DNA of 64,000 bases. It comes from Winogradskyella algicola. GTDB taxonomy: Bacteria; Bacteroidota; Bacteroidia; Flavobacteriales; Flavobacteriaceae. Numbering within the stretch: position 1 is the stretch's first letter; the number at the start of each line of letters is the position of its first letter. Below the pieces are notes generated by a model. It did no database searches. It was not told the DNA's origin and saw nothing but the letters and a program-made list of their open reading frames with translations. The stretch covers positions 280,608 through 344,607 of the forward strand of contig NZ_SZQF01000002.1 of assembly GCF_005869935.1 (NCBI RefSeq). Reading direction: 5' to 3'. A program made the translations under genes and the position numbers. This document shows positions 17,101-26,611 of the stretch, one piece after another.

Positions 17101-19347
17101 ATGATTCCAAAAACTTACAAAGAGGTCATAGACCTAGGTGATGGTAGAGAAATCTCTATTGAAACGGGAAAATTAGCAAAACAGGCACATGGTAGTGTTG
17201 TAGTTCAATCTGGTAATTGTATGCTGTTATGTACAGTAGTGTCTAACTACCACCAAGCAGATGTTGACTTTTTACCACTTACAGTAGATTACAGAGAAAA
17301 GTTTGCGGCAGCAGGTCGTTATCCTGGAGGATTCTTTAAAAGAGAAGCAAGGCCAAGTGATGGAGAAGTATTAACTATGCGTTTAGTAGACCGTGTATTA
17401 CGCCCACTATTCCCAAAAGACTATCATGCGGAAACTCAAGTGATGATTCAGTTAATGTCTCACGACGAAAATGTAATGCCAGATGCTATGGCAGGTTTAG
17501 CTGCTTCTGCAGCAATTCAATTATCAGATATTCCTTTCGAGACTGCAATATCTGAAGTTAGAGTAGCTCGTGTAGACGGTGAATTTATCATCAATCCTTC
17601 TTTTGCTCAATTAGAAGCATCTGATATCGACATGATGATTGGTGCTTCTGCAGATTCAGTAATGATGGTAGAAGGTGAAATGGATGAGATTTCTGAAGAA
17701 GAAATGGTAGAAGCTATTAAAGCAGCACATGACGCGATTAAAATTCAATGTGAAGCGCAGTTAAAATTAGCTGAAGCTTTTGGTAAAAAAGAAACGCGTG
17801 AATACGAACCAGAAGTTGAAGATGAAGACTTAGCTAAGAAAATTCATGACATGGTATATGACAAAACGTATGCTATTGCTAAGGCTGGTTCTGCAAAACA
17901 TGAGCGTGGTGCTGCATTTTCTGAAATTAAAGAAGAAGTCTTCAATTCGTTTTCTGAAGAAGAACAAGATGAATTGGGTAAACTTATTCATAAATACGTA
18001 GCCAAAGCGCAAAAGGAAGCAATAAGAAATTTAACCTTAGACGAAGGATTACGTTTAGATGGTCGTAAAACCACAGATATAAGACCAATTTGGTGTGAGG
18101 TAGATTACTTACCATCAACTCACGGTTCTGCAATTTTTACACGTGGTGAAACTCAAGCATTAGCAACAGTTACTTTAGGAACATCTAGAGAGGCTAACCA
18201 AATAGATATGCCATCTTTTGAAGGTGAAGAGCGTTTCTATTTACACTACAACTTCCCTCCTTTTTCAACTGGTGAAGCTAGACCTATTAGAGGAACTTCA
18301 AGAAGAGAAGTTGGTCATGGTAACTTAGCACAACGTGCATTAAAAGGTATGGTTCCAGAGGACTGTCCATATACTGTGAGAGTAGTATCTGAAGTTTTAG
18401 AATCTAACGGTTCTTCTTCTATGGCAACCGTTTGTTCTGGTACTATGGCGTTAATGGATGCAGGTGTTCAGCTTAAAAAACCTGTTTCTGGTATTGCCAT
18501 GGGACTGATCTCCGATGGTGACAAATACGCTGTACTTTCAGATATTTTAGGTGATGAAGATCACTTAGGCGATATGGACTTTAAAGTTACTGGTACTGCA
18601 GACGGTATTACAGCAACCCAAATGGATATTAAGATCAAAGGATTATCTTATGAAATCTTAGTAAAAGCATTAATGCAGGCAAGAGATGGTCGTTTACACA
18701 TCTTAAAGCATCTTACAGATACAATTGCACAACCTAATGCTAATGTTAAAGATCATGCACCTACCATGGTGACAACACGTATTCCAAATGAATTCATCGG
18801 AGCATTAATTGGGCCTGGTGGAAAAGTGATTCAGGAATTACAAAAAGAAACCGAAACCACTATAGTAATTAATGAAGACCCTGTTACTGAAGAGGGTATT
18901 GTTGAGATTCTTGGTGTTGGCAACAAAGGTATTGACGCTGTAATGGCTCATATAGATGCCATGATGTTTAAACCAGAAGTTGGTAGCATTTACGAAGTAA
19001 AAGTAATTAAAATGCTAGACTTTGGTGCTGTTGTAGAATATACTGAAGCTCCTGGCAATGAAGTTTTACTTCACGTAAGCGAACTCGCTTGGGAACGCAC
19101 AGAGAATGTTTCTGATGTCGTTAACATGGGAGATGTATTTGATGTAAAATACTTTGGTATAGACTCTAGAACTCGCAAAGAAAAAGTATCTCGAAAAGCT
19201 ATTTTACCAAAACCTGAAGGTTGGGAAGATAGACCAAAACGTGATAACAGCCGTAACAGAGACAATAATCGAGGACGCGATAACCGTAACAGAGGTAATA
19301 ATCGCAGAGACGATAGAAACCGAAGAGACAATAACAAAGAAGATTAA
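17101..19347 (+). CDS. pnp: Polyribonucleotide nucleotidyltransferase (PNPase)
   Basis: From [15 protein letters not shown] the product is 748 residues; ATG at 17089 and TTG at 17074 are weaker alternatives lacking family homology. PNPase degrades RNA 3'-5' by phosphorolysis. Domains in order: RNase PH-1 (about 1-140, with [12 protein letters not shown]), alpha-helical linker, RNase PH-2 (about 310-540, with [17 protein letters not shown]), KH (about 550-610, [14 protein letters not shown]) and S1 (about 615-690). The last ~40 residues are a very basic, disordered R/N/D-rich tail (repeats of [10 protein letters not shown] type) not found in E. coli PNPase. It probably adds RNA or protein contacts. 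A strong terminator follows. Confidence 0.97.
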   Translation: MIPKTYKEVIDLGDGREISIETGKLAKQAHGSVVVQSGNCMLLCTVVSNYHQADVDFLPLTVDYREKFAAAGRYPGGFFKREARPSDGEVLTMRLVDRVLRPLFPKDYHAETQVMIQLMSHDENVMPDAMAGLAASAAIQLSDIPFETAISEVRVARVDGEFIINPSFAQLEASDIDMMIGASADSVMMVEGEMDEISEEEMVEAIKAAHDAIKIQCEAQLKLAEAFGKKETREYEPEVEDEDLAKKIHDMVYDKTYAIAKAGSAKHERGAAFSEIKEEVFNSFSEEEQDELGKLIHKYVAKAQKEAIRNLTLDEGLRLDGRKTTDIRPIWCEVDYLPSTHGSAIFTRGETQALATVTLGTSREANQIDMPSFEGEERFYLHYNFPPFSTGEARPIRGTSRREVGHGNLAQRALKGMVPEDCPYTVRVVSEVLESNGSSSMATVCSGTMALMDAGVQLKKPVSGIAMGLISDGDKYAVLSDILGDEDHLGDMDFKVTGTADGITATQMDIKIKGLSYEILVKALMQARDGRLHILKHLTDTIAQPNANVKDHAPTMVTTRIPNEFIGALIGPGGKVIQELQKETETTIVINEDPVTEEGIVEILGVGNKGIDAVMAHIDAMMFKPEVGSIYEVKVIKMLDFGAVVEYTEAPGNEVLLHVSELAWERTENVSDVVNMGDVFDVKYFGIDSRTRKEKVSRKAILPKPEGWEDRPKRDNSRNRDNNRGRDNRNRGNNRRDDRNRRDNNKED

Positions 19348-19367
19348 TTACGCTTTTTATGTTTAAT

Positions 19368-19400
19368 AAAAAAGCCCATCAAAATTGATGGGCTTTTTTT
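19368..19400 (+). terminator. Rho-independent terminator after pnp
   Basis: AAGCCCATCAA - AA - TTGATGGGCTT flanked by A- and T-runs; it lies between convergent pnp and the outer-membrane gene, so it may serve both. Confidence 0.88.
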
Positions 19401-19418
19401 TGATATTGTCTCAAATTT

Positions 19419-21101
19419 CTAGAATGACATTAATAAACTGGCAGATAACCCTGTAGCCTCCGGAACAAAACGACAAACACCGCCTACGCAGACCAATCCT
19501 GCACGTTGCCTACCATAATTTAAAGAAAAACGGGTTGCACCCTTGTTATAACTACCACCAAAATTATAATAATGATTTTCTGATGTACTACTATCAGTTC
19601 CACTATTATAGATATCGTTAACGTAAAATGATAATCTCGGACTTGCATTATATTCTATGGTTCCACCTACCCAATCATGATTTTCAGTGTTAGACCATAG
19701 TTTCTGTAATTCTAAGCGTACAGACTGTCCTATTCTACCAAACTTATAAAAGGTTTCACCAACGATAATATTAGTTTTAATTTGTTCACCAGAGAAATTA
19801 TCTTCTATAGTTCTTTGGTTATAGTATTGGTTAACGTAGTAAAAAATAGAATTCATCTTTTTATTCCATTTTTTTCTAATCTCTAAACTAACATCAGAAA
19901 AATACTTTTCGCCAAAACCAAAATAATCTACATCATAAGTTAAATTATCAAAATCATAATCTCCTTTAAGACCTGCCCAATACGACGCATTAAATGCTAG
20001 TTTTGTACCATATTTACCACCAAGTGCTGTTCCTTTTTTAATGTTATAAAATACATCAATCTGCCCTCCTATTTCACCTGCCTCCATAAGTTCAGGATCT
20101 GCAAAAACAACTTGAGACTGTGCCTGATACACAAAAATATTAGTCAATAAATAATCGTGCTGCTTTGTTAGTGCAGGTGTAAAATTGATATTATTCTCTA
20201 AAAAAACATTTCCTGTTTTTTCACGCTCCGAGAAAAACCCCATATTTTCTAAACGTCTAAATGTGGCATCTAGTCCAAAACCTTTTTTAGAAAACCCAGT
20301 ATTGAATAATAAAGCATTACCTGGATTAACAAATGAATTAATGACTTGTCCGTTAATAACAAAGACATCATCAGACTTGGTAACGTACTCTGCATTGGCA
20401 TAAAAGTTACCTTTAGAGAAATCTATGCGACCAGAAAAAGCATTAGTCAACTCATCAAAATTCGGTTCTTCTATATCTGTTTTTTCTTGCCTACCAACAT
20501 AACTAATCCCAAGATTTAATGAGGAATTTTCAAACTTAAAAATATTAGAAATATCGATTTCAGTATTGAAACCAAAAATATCACTGTCGGCAGTTTCAAA
20601 GCCAACACGTTGTTTTCCATACAACCCTGTTAAAGACAAAAAGTTTGTGGGCATGTATTTTACTCTTCCACCCAAAAGAGCATTATTAAGACCAAGCTGT
20701 CGATCTTCCCAATTTCTAAGGATAAGACCACTACCGAATTGCTCATAATAGTGTCCTGCACTTGCTTCTAACTTATCACTTCTGTAATTGAGTGAATAAA
20801 TCCCAAAGTCTGTACCTTCAAAATTTGGTGAATAATTTAATAAAGCTAATGGTTCGTATGATTCTATTTGAACCGTTGCTGTAAAATTTTCAAGAAAATC
20901 ATAGTCTAGTTTTAGGTAAGAATTGACCCTTACATGCTCATCACCATCATTATTTTCACCATCAAAAAAAGGTCCTGTGCGTTTGTCATCATTATACCAC
21001 GCCATGTTAGACTCTAGACCAACACGCAAGTTATCTAGCAATTGTGCTGACATTTGGTTTACCGTAAAACAAAATGTTAACAGCATTAAAAGCTTTTTCA
21101 T
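19419..21101 (-). CDS. Outer-membrane beta-barrel protein, DUF6029-like
   Basis: 560 residues with signal peptide MKKLLMLLTFCFTVNQMSAQ and a dense beta-strand pattern with alternating Y/F/N/G through to a terminal strand GLSASLLMSF, as expected for an outer-membrane barrel. It resembles the uncharacterised DUF6029 family of Bacteroidota (my recognition, not a search). No catalytic residues are evident. A short VCVGGVCRFVPEA segment near the C-terminus carries two cysteines, which is unusual in a barrel. The thioredoxin-like gene lies 57 bases upstream on the same strand, and an Omp28-like CxxC lipoprotein is divergent. The grouping suggests a shared envelope redox or folding function. Confidence 0.75.
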   Translation of the reverse strand: MKKLLMLLTFCFTVNQMSAQLLDNLRVGLESNMAWYNDDKRTGPFFDGENNDGDEHVRVNSYLKLDYDFLENFTATVQIESYEPLALLNYSPNFEGTDFGIYSLNYRSDKLEASAGHYYEQFGSGLILRNWEDRQLGLNNALLGGRVKYMPTNFLSLTGLYGKQRVGFETADSDIFGFNTEIDISNIFKFENSSLNLGISYVGRQEKTDIEEPNFDELTNAFSGRIDFSKGNFYANAEYVTKSDDVFVINGQVINSFVNPGNALLFNTGFSKKGFGLDATFRRLENMGFFSEREKTGNVFLENNINFTPALTKQHDYLLTNIFVYQAQSQVVFADPELMEAGEIGGQIDVFYNIKKGTALGGKYGTKLAFNASYWAGLKGDYDFDNLTYDVDYFGFGEKYFSDVSLEIRKKWNKKMNSIFYYVNQYYNQRTIEDNFSGEQIKTNIIVGETFYKFGRIGQSVRLELQKLWSNTENHDWVGGTIEYNASPRLSFYVNDIYNSGTDSSTSENHYYNFGGSYNKGATRFSLNYGRQRAGLVCVGGVCRFVPEATGLSASLLMSF

Positions 21102-21158
21102 ATATGATTGTAAATTTTAGTTAGGTTAGTTAGGTTATTGTTGTTGTTTTGTCTACAG

Positions 21159-21638
21159 TTATTTAGAATGTTCTTTTACGACCTCATATAGTTCCTCTTC
21201 ACTTCCAGGTGTGTAGCCTGTTCTGGTATGAATAATTTCACCATTTTTAACCACAACAACATATGGTAGCACATTAATATTTAGGGCACGTTTAAGATCT
21301 TGATTTTCATCTAATAATATCTGGTATTCCCAGCCTTTTCCATTCACTAAAGGAATAACGCGTTTCTTAGTTCTAGCATCATCTGTAGAGACTGCTATAA
21401 GTTCTACGTTGGTTTCATCTTGCCAATCTTCATAGACATCAGCTATAGCATCTAGCTCATTAATACAAGGAACACACCAAGTCGCCCAAAAGCTAAAAAT
21501 TTTTATATCGCTAGAGTCCGTAAGCGCTTTTACAGAAATACTATTTCCATCGAGATTATTTAGGTTTATGTCTGGAAATTCCTGACTATGCATTAGTAAT
21601 GAGATACTTATAAAAAAAGCAGCAAATAGATATTTCAT
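21159..21638 (-). CDS. TlpA-family periplasmic thiol-disulfide oxidoreductase
   Basis: 159 residues with an N-terminal signal peptide (KYLFAAFFISISLLMHSQ) and a thioredoxin fold. The active-site CxxC is in FSFWATWCVPCINELDAI (near residues 48-65), and the cis-proline is in NINVLPYVVVV. TlpA-type proteins reduce or exchange disulfides in secreted proteins, for example in cytochrome c maturation. Co-orientation with the downstream barrel gene and the divergent CxxC lipoprotein gene suggests its clients are local envelope proteins (inference). Confidence 0.9.
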   Translation of the reverse strand: MKYLFAAFFISISLLMHSQEFPDINLNNLDGNSISVKALTDSSDIKIFSFWATWCVPCINELDAIADVYEDWQDETNVELIAVSTDDARTKKRVIPLVNGKGWEYQILLDENQDLKRALNINVLPYVVVVKNGEIIHTRTGYTPGSEEELYEVVKEHSK

Positions 21639-21760
21639 GTTTTTAAAATTTTAGTTTTTTTTAACATTTTGCAATAATAATACCACTTTTTTAAAAAATT
21701 AGTATAATTTGCATTTTTTTAAACAAAACCTTAAAAATTTTTTATTAAAACTCATAATTT

Positions 21761-22885
21761 ATGAAAACTAAACATCTATTCAATCTTTTATTTATGGCCT
21801 TAGCTATAAGCTTTAGCGCTTGCAGTAGCGATAGCGATGGTGACGGAAACGGCAATGGAAATGGAAACGGCAATGGAAACGGTAATGACATAACAAGCAT
21901 ATCTGTTGAAATATCAAGTTCTGTAGCCTGTGGCATTTACGCTGGTGACACTGTAAGTTTTGCTGTTATGGGCAACAATAATACAGATGTTACCAATTCG
22001 GCTACAATCTCTGTTAACGGCACAGCCATATCTGGTAATACATATACTACAACCCAAGCAGGTTCGTTACAAGTCTCTGCGACTTACCAAGATATAAGTA
22101 CGACAAATAATTTAAATGTAAATGTTGCAGTTGACAACTTTAAATTTACAAAACATGTAGTCATAGAAGATTTCACAGGGACTTGGTGTCCTTTTTGTAC
22201 AAGAGTAACTTACGCTATAGAGCAGGTCAAGGAGCAAACAGATCAAATAAGTGTAGTTGCTATTCACAGGTATAGTTCTAATACATCCAGTAACGGTTAT
22301 GACCCATATAATTTTGCAGGTGCCGATATATTGGAATCTGCTCTTGGTGTAACAGGTTACCCAACAGCCAAAGTTAACAGAGGCTCTGATTGGACATTCC
22401 CAGAACCAAACAATATAGACCAGATTGTCGACCAAACTGTATGTGACAACGCACCTCTAGGCTTGGCTATTACACCATCGTTATCTGGTAATACAATGAC
22501 CGTTAAAGTAGATGCTAAATTTAGTCAAGATTTTGATTTTAATAATGCTAAACTTGTAGTTATGGTACTTGAAGATGGATTAGTTTATGATCAAGCAAAT
22601 AATCAAAGTTATTATGGTGGTCAAAACCCTGTTCCAAATTTTGTACATGACCATGTACTTAGAGCTAGCTTAACCAATATTTTAGGCGATGACCTTCCTA
22701 ATAATGAAGTTACTAATTCTGTTTATAGTAGGACTTTCACTGCTAATGTACCATCAAATGTTGTAGATACAAATGAAATGAGTATCGTTGCATTCATTAC
22801 TAATGAAAATTTTACAGGTGATGCCTTTGCCATCAACTCAAGAGTTGCTCATTTTGGTGATGCACAAACTTTTGAGGAAAACTAA
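21761..22885 (+). CDS. Omp28-related lipoprotein with thioredoxin-like CxxC
   Basis: 374 residues. The lipobox is MALAISFSAC (cysteine 21), followed by an acidic SDSDGDG and a run of about seven Gly-Asn pairs (a flexible, repeat-encoded linker, residues ~27-41). An Ig-like beta region (about 45-120) precedes the Omp28 domain. That domain contains VVIEDFTGTWCPFCTRV near residue 140, where WCPFC is a thioredoxin-type motif. Omp28 proteins are outer-membrane-associated surface lipoproteins of Bacteroidota. A strong terminator follows. It diverges from a TlpA protein, fitting a redox theme. Function beyond the fold is unknown. Confidence 0.85.
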   Translation: MKTKHLFNLLFMALAISFSACSSDSDGDGNGNGNGNGNGNGNDITSISVEISSSVACGIYAGDTVSFAVMGNNNTDVTNSATISVNGTAISGNTYTTTQAGSLQVSATYQDISTTNNLNVNVAVDNFKFTKHVVIEDFTGTWCPFCTRVTYAIEQVKEQTDQISVVAIHRYSSNTSSNGYDPYNFAGADILESALGVTGYPTAKVNRGSDWTFPEPNNIDQIVDQTVCDNAPLGLAITPSLSGNTMTVKVDAKFSQDFDFNNAKLVVMVLEDGLVYDQANNQSYYGGQNPVPNFVHDHVLRASLTNILGDDLPNNEVTNSVYSRTFTANVPSNVVDTNEMSIVAFITNENFTGDAFAINSRVAHFGDAQTFEEN

Positions 22886-22923
22886 TTACAATATATGAAG
22901 CAATTCGTTTGCTTAATTAAACA

Positions 22924-22957
22924 AAAAGGGAGGCTAAAACATAGCCTCCTTTTTTTA
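22924..22957 (+). terminator. Rho-independent terminator after the Omp28-like gene
   Basis: GGGAGGCTA - AAACA - TAGCCTCC with flanking A- and T-runs (AAAAA...TTTTTTT). Confidence 0.88.
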
Positions 22958-23273
22958 TTTCTACCAATCAAAAAACATTTAATCATTCCCAGAAAAAACG
23001 TTTAGACTTACGTTATTACCTCCTAATAACCCCTTATTTTAGCCTTAAAATCACATTTTGTCACCGACATACTGACAGTTTTAATGTATTTAACATTTCT
23101 TAAGATTCACATATCCTTAAGCATACAAGCAATGTTTTGGCATATCCTCAACAATTCCACTTTTTCTTTTTAAACTTCAAAAAACTTAAAATCAACTTTT
23201 TAGTTTGGCACTATCGCATAGTGTTTGCGGCTTACATAGCAACTGACAAGTAAAGTTTAATTAAAACACAAGT
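22958..23273. other. Intergenic leader region upstream of proC
   Basis: 316 bases without a convincing gene. It holds a small perfect hairpin CACTAT-CGC-ATAGTG (23209-23223) and AT-rich DNA. I could not find a consensus TTTG-N18-TAnnTTTG promoter or a recognisable riboswitch; TAGTTTGG at 23201-23208 is only a near match to a -7 element. The proline operon promoter probably lies here. Confidence 0.4.
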
Positions 23274-24080
23274 ATGAAAGTATTAGTAATAGGTGCCGGA
23301 AATATGGGCTTAACCTATTCAGAAGGCATGGCAGATTCTTCTTTATTAGGAAAACAAAAGTTAAGAATCTATGACACTGACCCTAACAAAATTGAAACAC
23401 TCAGACAAAACCCAAGATTTGATGTGTACACCTCTTTAGAGGATGGTTTACCGAAATCGGACATTGTATTTTTAGCAGTAAAACCATATCACTGCGAAGA
23501 TTTATTCAAAAAAATGAAGCCGCTTATTCATAGCGAACAAATATTTGTATCGCTAATGGCAGGTGTAAGCATAGAAACAATACAAGATGGTTTAGGAATT
23601 AAAAAAGTAATACGCACCATGCCAAATCTACCAGCTAAAGTAGGCAAAGGTGTAACCTCGTACACTGGCGCAAAAGCCATATCTCGTGTAGAGTTACTAA
23701 TGGTGCGCCAACTATTAGACACAACAGGGACTTCTATACATGTAGACTCCGAGAAGTTTATCGATGCCTCTACAGGTATTTCTGGTAGTGGGCCAGCTTA
23801 TGTATTTTACTTTATGCAATCTATGTTAGAAGCTGCTCAAAAGATGGGCTTTTCAGACTATGACTCTAAAGTTTTGGTAAGCAACACTTTTGAAGGAGCT
23901 ATTGAATTGTTTAACCAGTCTAATATTTCACCTGAGCGCTGGATTGACAAAGTAGCATCAAAAGGCGGCACTACACAAGCCGCAATAGACTCAATGGAAG
24001 ATAATAATGTAAAGCAACTCATACAGGATGCAGCTTATGCCGCATTTGATAGAGCTGTTGAATTAGGAAAAAACAAATAA
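23274..24080 (+). CDS. proC: Pyrroline-5-carboxylate reductase
   Basis: 268 residues. It reduces 1-pyrroline-5-carboxylate to proline with NAD(P)H, the last step of proline synthesis. The N-terminal Rossmann motif is VLVIGAGNMGLTYSEG, and the family signature is ISGSGPAYVFYFMQSMLEAAQKMG (here split as ISGSGPAYVFYF / MQSMLEAAQKMG, near 165-190). VASKGGTTQAAIDSME is the conserved C-terminal motif. It is the first gene of a tight proC-proB-proA operon, unlike the more common proBA pair with proC elsewhere. Confidence 0.96.
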   Translation: MKVLVIGAGNMGLTYSEGMADSSLLGKQKLRIYDTDPNKIETLRQNPRFDVYTSLEDGLPKSDIVFLAVKPYHCEDLFKKMKPLIHSEQIFVSLMAGVSIETIQDGLGIKKVIRTMPNLPAKVGKGVTSYTGAKAISRVELLMVRQLLDTTGTSIHVDSEKFIDASTGISGSGPAYVFYFMQSMLEAAQKMGFSDYDSKVLVSNTFEGAIELFNQSNISPERWIDKVASKGGTTQAAIDSMEDNNVKQLIQDAAYAAFDRAVELGKNK

Positions 24081-24081
24081 A

Positions 24082-24861
24082 ATGAATGACAATATTAAAC
24101 GTGTGGTCGTAAAAGTAGGCACCAACGTTTTAACAAATAAAGACAATAGAATTTTAGGACCAGTACTAAGAGAGTTAGTTCGCCAAATCGCCGTATTATA
24201 TGAAGAAGATATCATGGTAATTTTGGTGTCTTCTGGCTCTGCAATTGCAGGTATGGAAGTTTTGGGCGATACTAAAATAGATAACAAATCTGTAAGAAGA
24301 CAAGTATATTCTGCCGTAGGACAACCCAGAATGATGCGTCATTACTACAGTATTTTCCATGACTATGGAATGCGCTGCGCGCAAATTTTGGCAACCAAAC
24401 GCGATTTTGACCCTGGAAAACATCGTCAGAACATGATAAACTGCTATGAAGGATTATTGGCCGAAGGTGTAATTCCGATTGCAAATGAAGACGATGCCGT
24501 CTCTTTAACCATGTCCATGTTCTCTGATAATGACGAGCTAGCGAGTTTAGTCGCAGAACTACTCGATGCAGATCGCCTAATCATACTATCAGATACCGAC
24601 GGACTCTACACAGGCCACCCAGACGATGACGAATCTAGAAAATTAAACGTCGTAAAAACAAACCAAAATGTAGAAAAGTATGTTTGCGCTTCTAATAAAA
24701 AAGAAGGCGAAGGACGTGGAGGCATGGCGTCTAAACTAAAGATAGCCAAAGGTACTGCCAAAAAGAATATTCCTACTTACATCGCAAACGGCAAGCGCGA
24801 AAACGTCATTGTAGATATTATTAATAACAAAGAAGTTGGCACAAAATTTATTAGTGCCTAA
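24082..24861 (+). CDS. proB: Glutamate 5-kinase (PUA-less form)
   Basis: 259 residues. It phosphorylates glutamate to gamma-glutamyl phosphate, the first committed step to proline. Amino-acid-kinase motifs include VVVKVGTNVLTN (residues ~7-18), VILVSSGSAIAGME (near 47), IPIANEDDAVS (near 132) and GRGGMASKLKIAKGTAKK (near 213). The protein stops after the kinase domain; the C-terminal PUA domain of E. coli ProB (367 residues) is absent, as in other short ProB proteins. Its ATG follows the proC stop by one base, and proA starts 13 bases after it. Confidence 0.95.
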   Translation: MNDNIKRVVVKVGTNVLTNKDNRILGPVLRELVRQIAVLYEEDIMVILVSSGSAIAGMEVLGDTKIDNKSVRRQVYSAVGQPRMMRHYYSIFHDYGMRCAQILATKRDFDPGKHRQNMINCYEGLLAEGVIPIANEDDAVSLTMSMFSDNDELASLVAELLDADRLIILSDTDGLYTGHPDDDESRKLNVVKTNQNVEKYVCASNKKEGEGRGGMASKLKIAKGTAKKNIPTYIANGKRENVIVDIINNKEVGTKFISA

Positions 24862-24874
24862 AATCGAAACAATT

Positions 24875-26074
24875 ATGAAACTTTTGAATACAGAAATAAA
24901 AAACAAGGTATTAACATCCATGGCAGATATTTTAGATCGCAAACGCGATGCTATTATAGAAGCCAATAAAAAAGACTTAGAAGCTTTTCAAAAGGAAGAC
25001 CAAGCGCTTTTTGACCGCCTTATTGTTAATGATAAGAAAGTAAACGAAATGATAGAAGCCGTAAACTCGGTAAGACTTCAAGACGATCCTGTTGGTCAGG
25101 AAATTTCTAATAGAACCTTAAAAAATGGACTTAATATAGTGAATACTACTGCCCCATTCGGCACCATTCTTATTATATATGAATCGCGACCAGATGTTAC
25201 CATTGAAGCCGCTGTATTGGCATTTAAGGCCAATAATAAGATCTTACTAAAAGGTGGTAAAGAAGCTTATAACAGTAATATTATTTTAGAGCAATGCTGG
25301 CATGAAGCTTTAACTAAAAACGGACTTTCTAAAGATTGGATTAAGCTATTACATTTAAAACGAGAAGAAACCCAAGAGTTTTTGAAAAATCCAACCGAAC
25401 CGTTAGATTTAATTGTGCCGAGAGGAGGTGAACGACTTATTGAGTTCGTTAAAACTCATGCAACCTGTGCAGTACTCGTCAGTGGTAGAGGAAATAATTT
25501 CTTGTATGTCTCAGAAAAAGCAGATTGGAGTAAAGCTGTTAATGTTATTATCAACGCCAAAACCGACAAAATTTCAGGATGTAACGCACTTGATAAAGTA
25601 TTGATTAATAAGAATATTCCAGAATATAAAACCAAACTTAAAATGCTTCAGCAGAAACTAGAACAACATAAGGTCGAAATCATCGCAGATAAAAGTGTTT
25701 CTCATCTTTTAAAGCACGTAGATAAAGTATCTCAGGACAGTATTTGGTTTGAAGAGTTTCTCGCACTAAAGCTTCTCATTGCGTCTGTTGATAATGTTGT
25801 CGAAGCAATTGAAATGATCAATAAATACTCAGGTAAACACTCTGCAGCAATCATAACAGAAGATGAAAATGAGGCCTTAACATTTATGAACAATGTAGAT
25901 AGTGCTGCTGTTTACCACAATGCTTCCACTAGATTTACCGATGGTGGGCAAATGGGAGTTGGTGCTGAACTTGCTATAAGTACAGACAAGTTACATCATA
26001 GAGGACCACTGGGCTTAAAGCAATTAGTTACCAATAAATATTATGTTTTTGGGGATGGCCAAGTAAGGATTTAG
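24875..26074 (+). CDS. proA: Glutamate-5-semialdehyde dehydrogenase
   Basis: 399 residues from MKLLNTEIKNKVL; a longer frame from a TTG at 24836 overlaps proB and is rejected. It reduces gamma-glutamyl phosphate to glutamate semialdehyde with NADPH, channelled from ProB. Visible motifs are IIYESRPDVTIEAAVLAFKANN, LLKGGKEAYNSN and LIVPRGGERLIEFV. The catalytic cysteine region is KTDKISGCNALDKVLI, and FTDGGQMGVGAELAISTDKLHHRGP is near the end. Last gene of the proline operon. Confidence 0.95.
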   Translation: MKLLNTEIKNKVLTSMADILDRKRDAIIEANKKDLEAFQKEDQALFDRLIVNDKKVNEMIEAVNSVRLQDDPVGQEISNRTLKNGLNIVNTTAPFGTILIIYESRPDVTIEAAVLAFKANNKILLKGGKEAYNSNIILEQCWHEALTKNGLSKDWIKLLHLKREETQEFLKNPTEPLDLIVPRGGERLIEFVKTHATCAVLVSGRGNNFLYVSEKADWSKAVNVIINAKTDKISGCNALDKVLINKNIPEYKTKLKMLQQKLEQHKVEIIADKSVSHLLKHVDKVSQDSIWFEEFLALKLLIASVDNVVEAIEMINKYSGKHSAAIITEDENEALTFMNNVDSAAVYHNASTRFTDGGQMGVGAELAISTDKLHHRGPLGLKQLVTNKYYVFGDGQVRI

Positions 26075-26142
26075 TAGTGTTTAGCTACTTAAAAACAGTC
26101 GAAAATTTGGAATTTTCATTCTAAATCATTATTATATATGTT

Positions 26143-26517
26143 ATGATTTCAGAAGATAAAAAAAAATACAGCGAAGAATTAAGTAACTCAATAAGTTATT
26201 TAGAAAACTTGGGATACAATAATATCAAAGCAGATTTAGAAGGCTATGAAACGCCAAAATCTTATCATAAAAGAGGTAGTGATATAGATATTACACCAGA
26301 TATTGTTGCTGAAAAAGAAGGTAGAAAACATATTTTTGATTTAAGCCTAAAATCTAAAAGACCTAAGCTATTAAAATCAAAGTGGTTATTTCTCAACACG
26401 CTAAGTCAACTCAAGTCTTATCGCTTTAGGTTAATTACTACAAGAGGGCATTACAAATTCACAAATGAGACCATCGATGCCATTCACCTTGACACCGTAA
26501 AATTGCTTAAAATTTAA
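26143..26517 (+). CDS. Small PD-(D/E)xK-like protein of unknown function
   Basis: 124 residues, no signal or membrane segment. Residues ~48-80 contain SDIDITPDIVAEKEGRKHIFDLSLK. The spacing PD-x(15)-D-x-x-x-K resembles the catalytic core of PD-(D/E)xK nucleases, with a following basic helix (RPKLLKSKW). This fold call is inference from pattern only. The protein could instead be a non-catalytic relative. It sits alone between proA and rpoD on the same strand; its 68-base upstream gap leaves its transcription unclear. Confidence 0.6.
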   Translation: MISEDKKKYSEELSNSISYLENLGYNNIKADLEGYETPKSYHKRGSDIDITPDIVAEKEGRKHIFDLSLKSKRPKLLKSKWLFLNTLSQLKSYRFRLITTRGHYKFTNETIDAIHLDTVKLLKI

Positions 26518-26611
26518 TTTTTTTTTCTAAACTCTGTAACATTTTGATGCTTGTTTACGTATAATAAAAGCAACAACAATGTTGTAAATTGCACAAATCA
26601 TATATAAGTAA

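Noticed and set aside
23201..23230. Sigma-54 promoter (TTGGCAC...TTGC) before proC
   Set aside because: The TGGCAC and TTGC parts are 13 bases apart instead of about 5, so the -24/-12 geometry is wrong.
24836..24874. ProA start at the TTG inside proB
   Set aside because: The extension overlaps proB and adds residues absent from the family; ATG 24875 gives the normal N-terminus.
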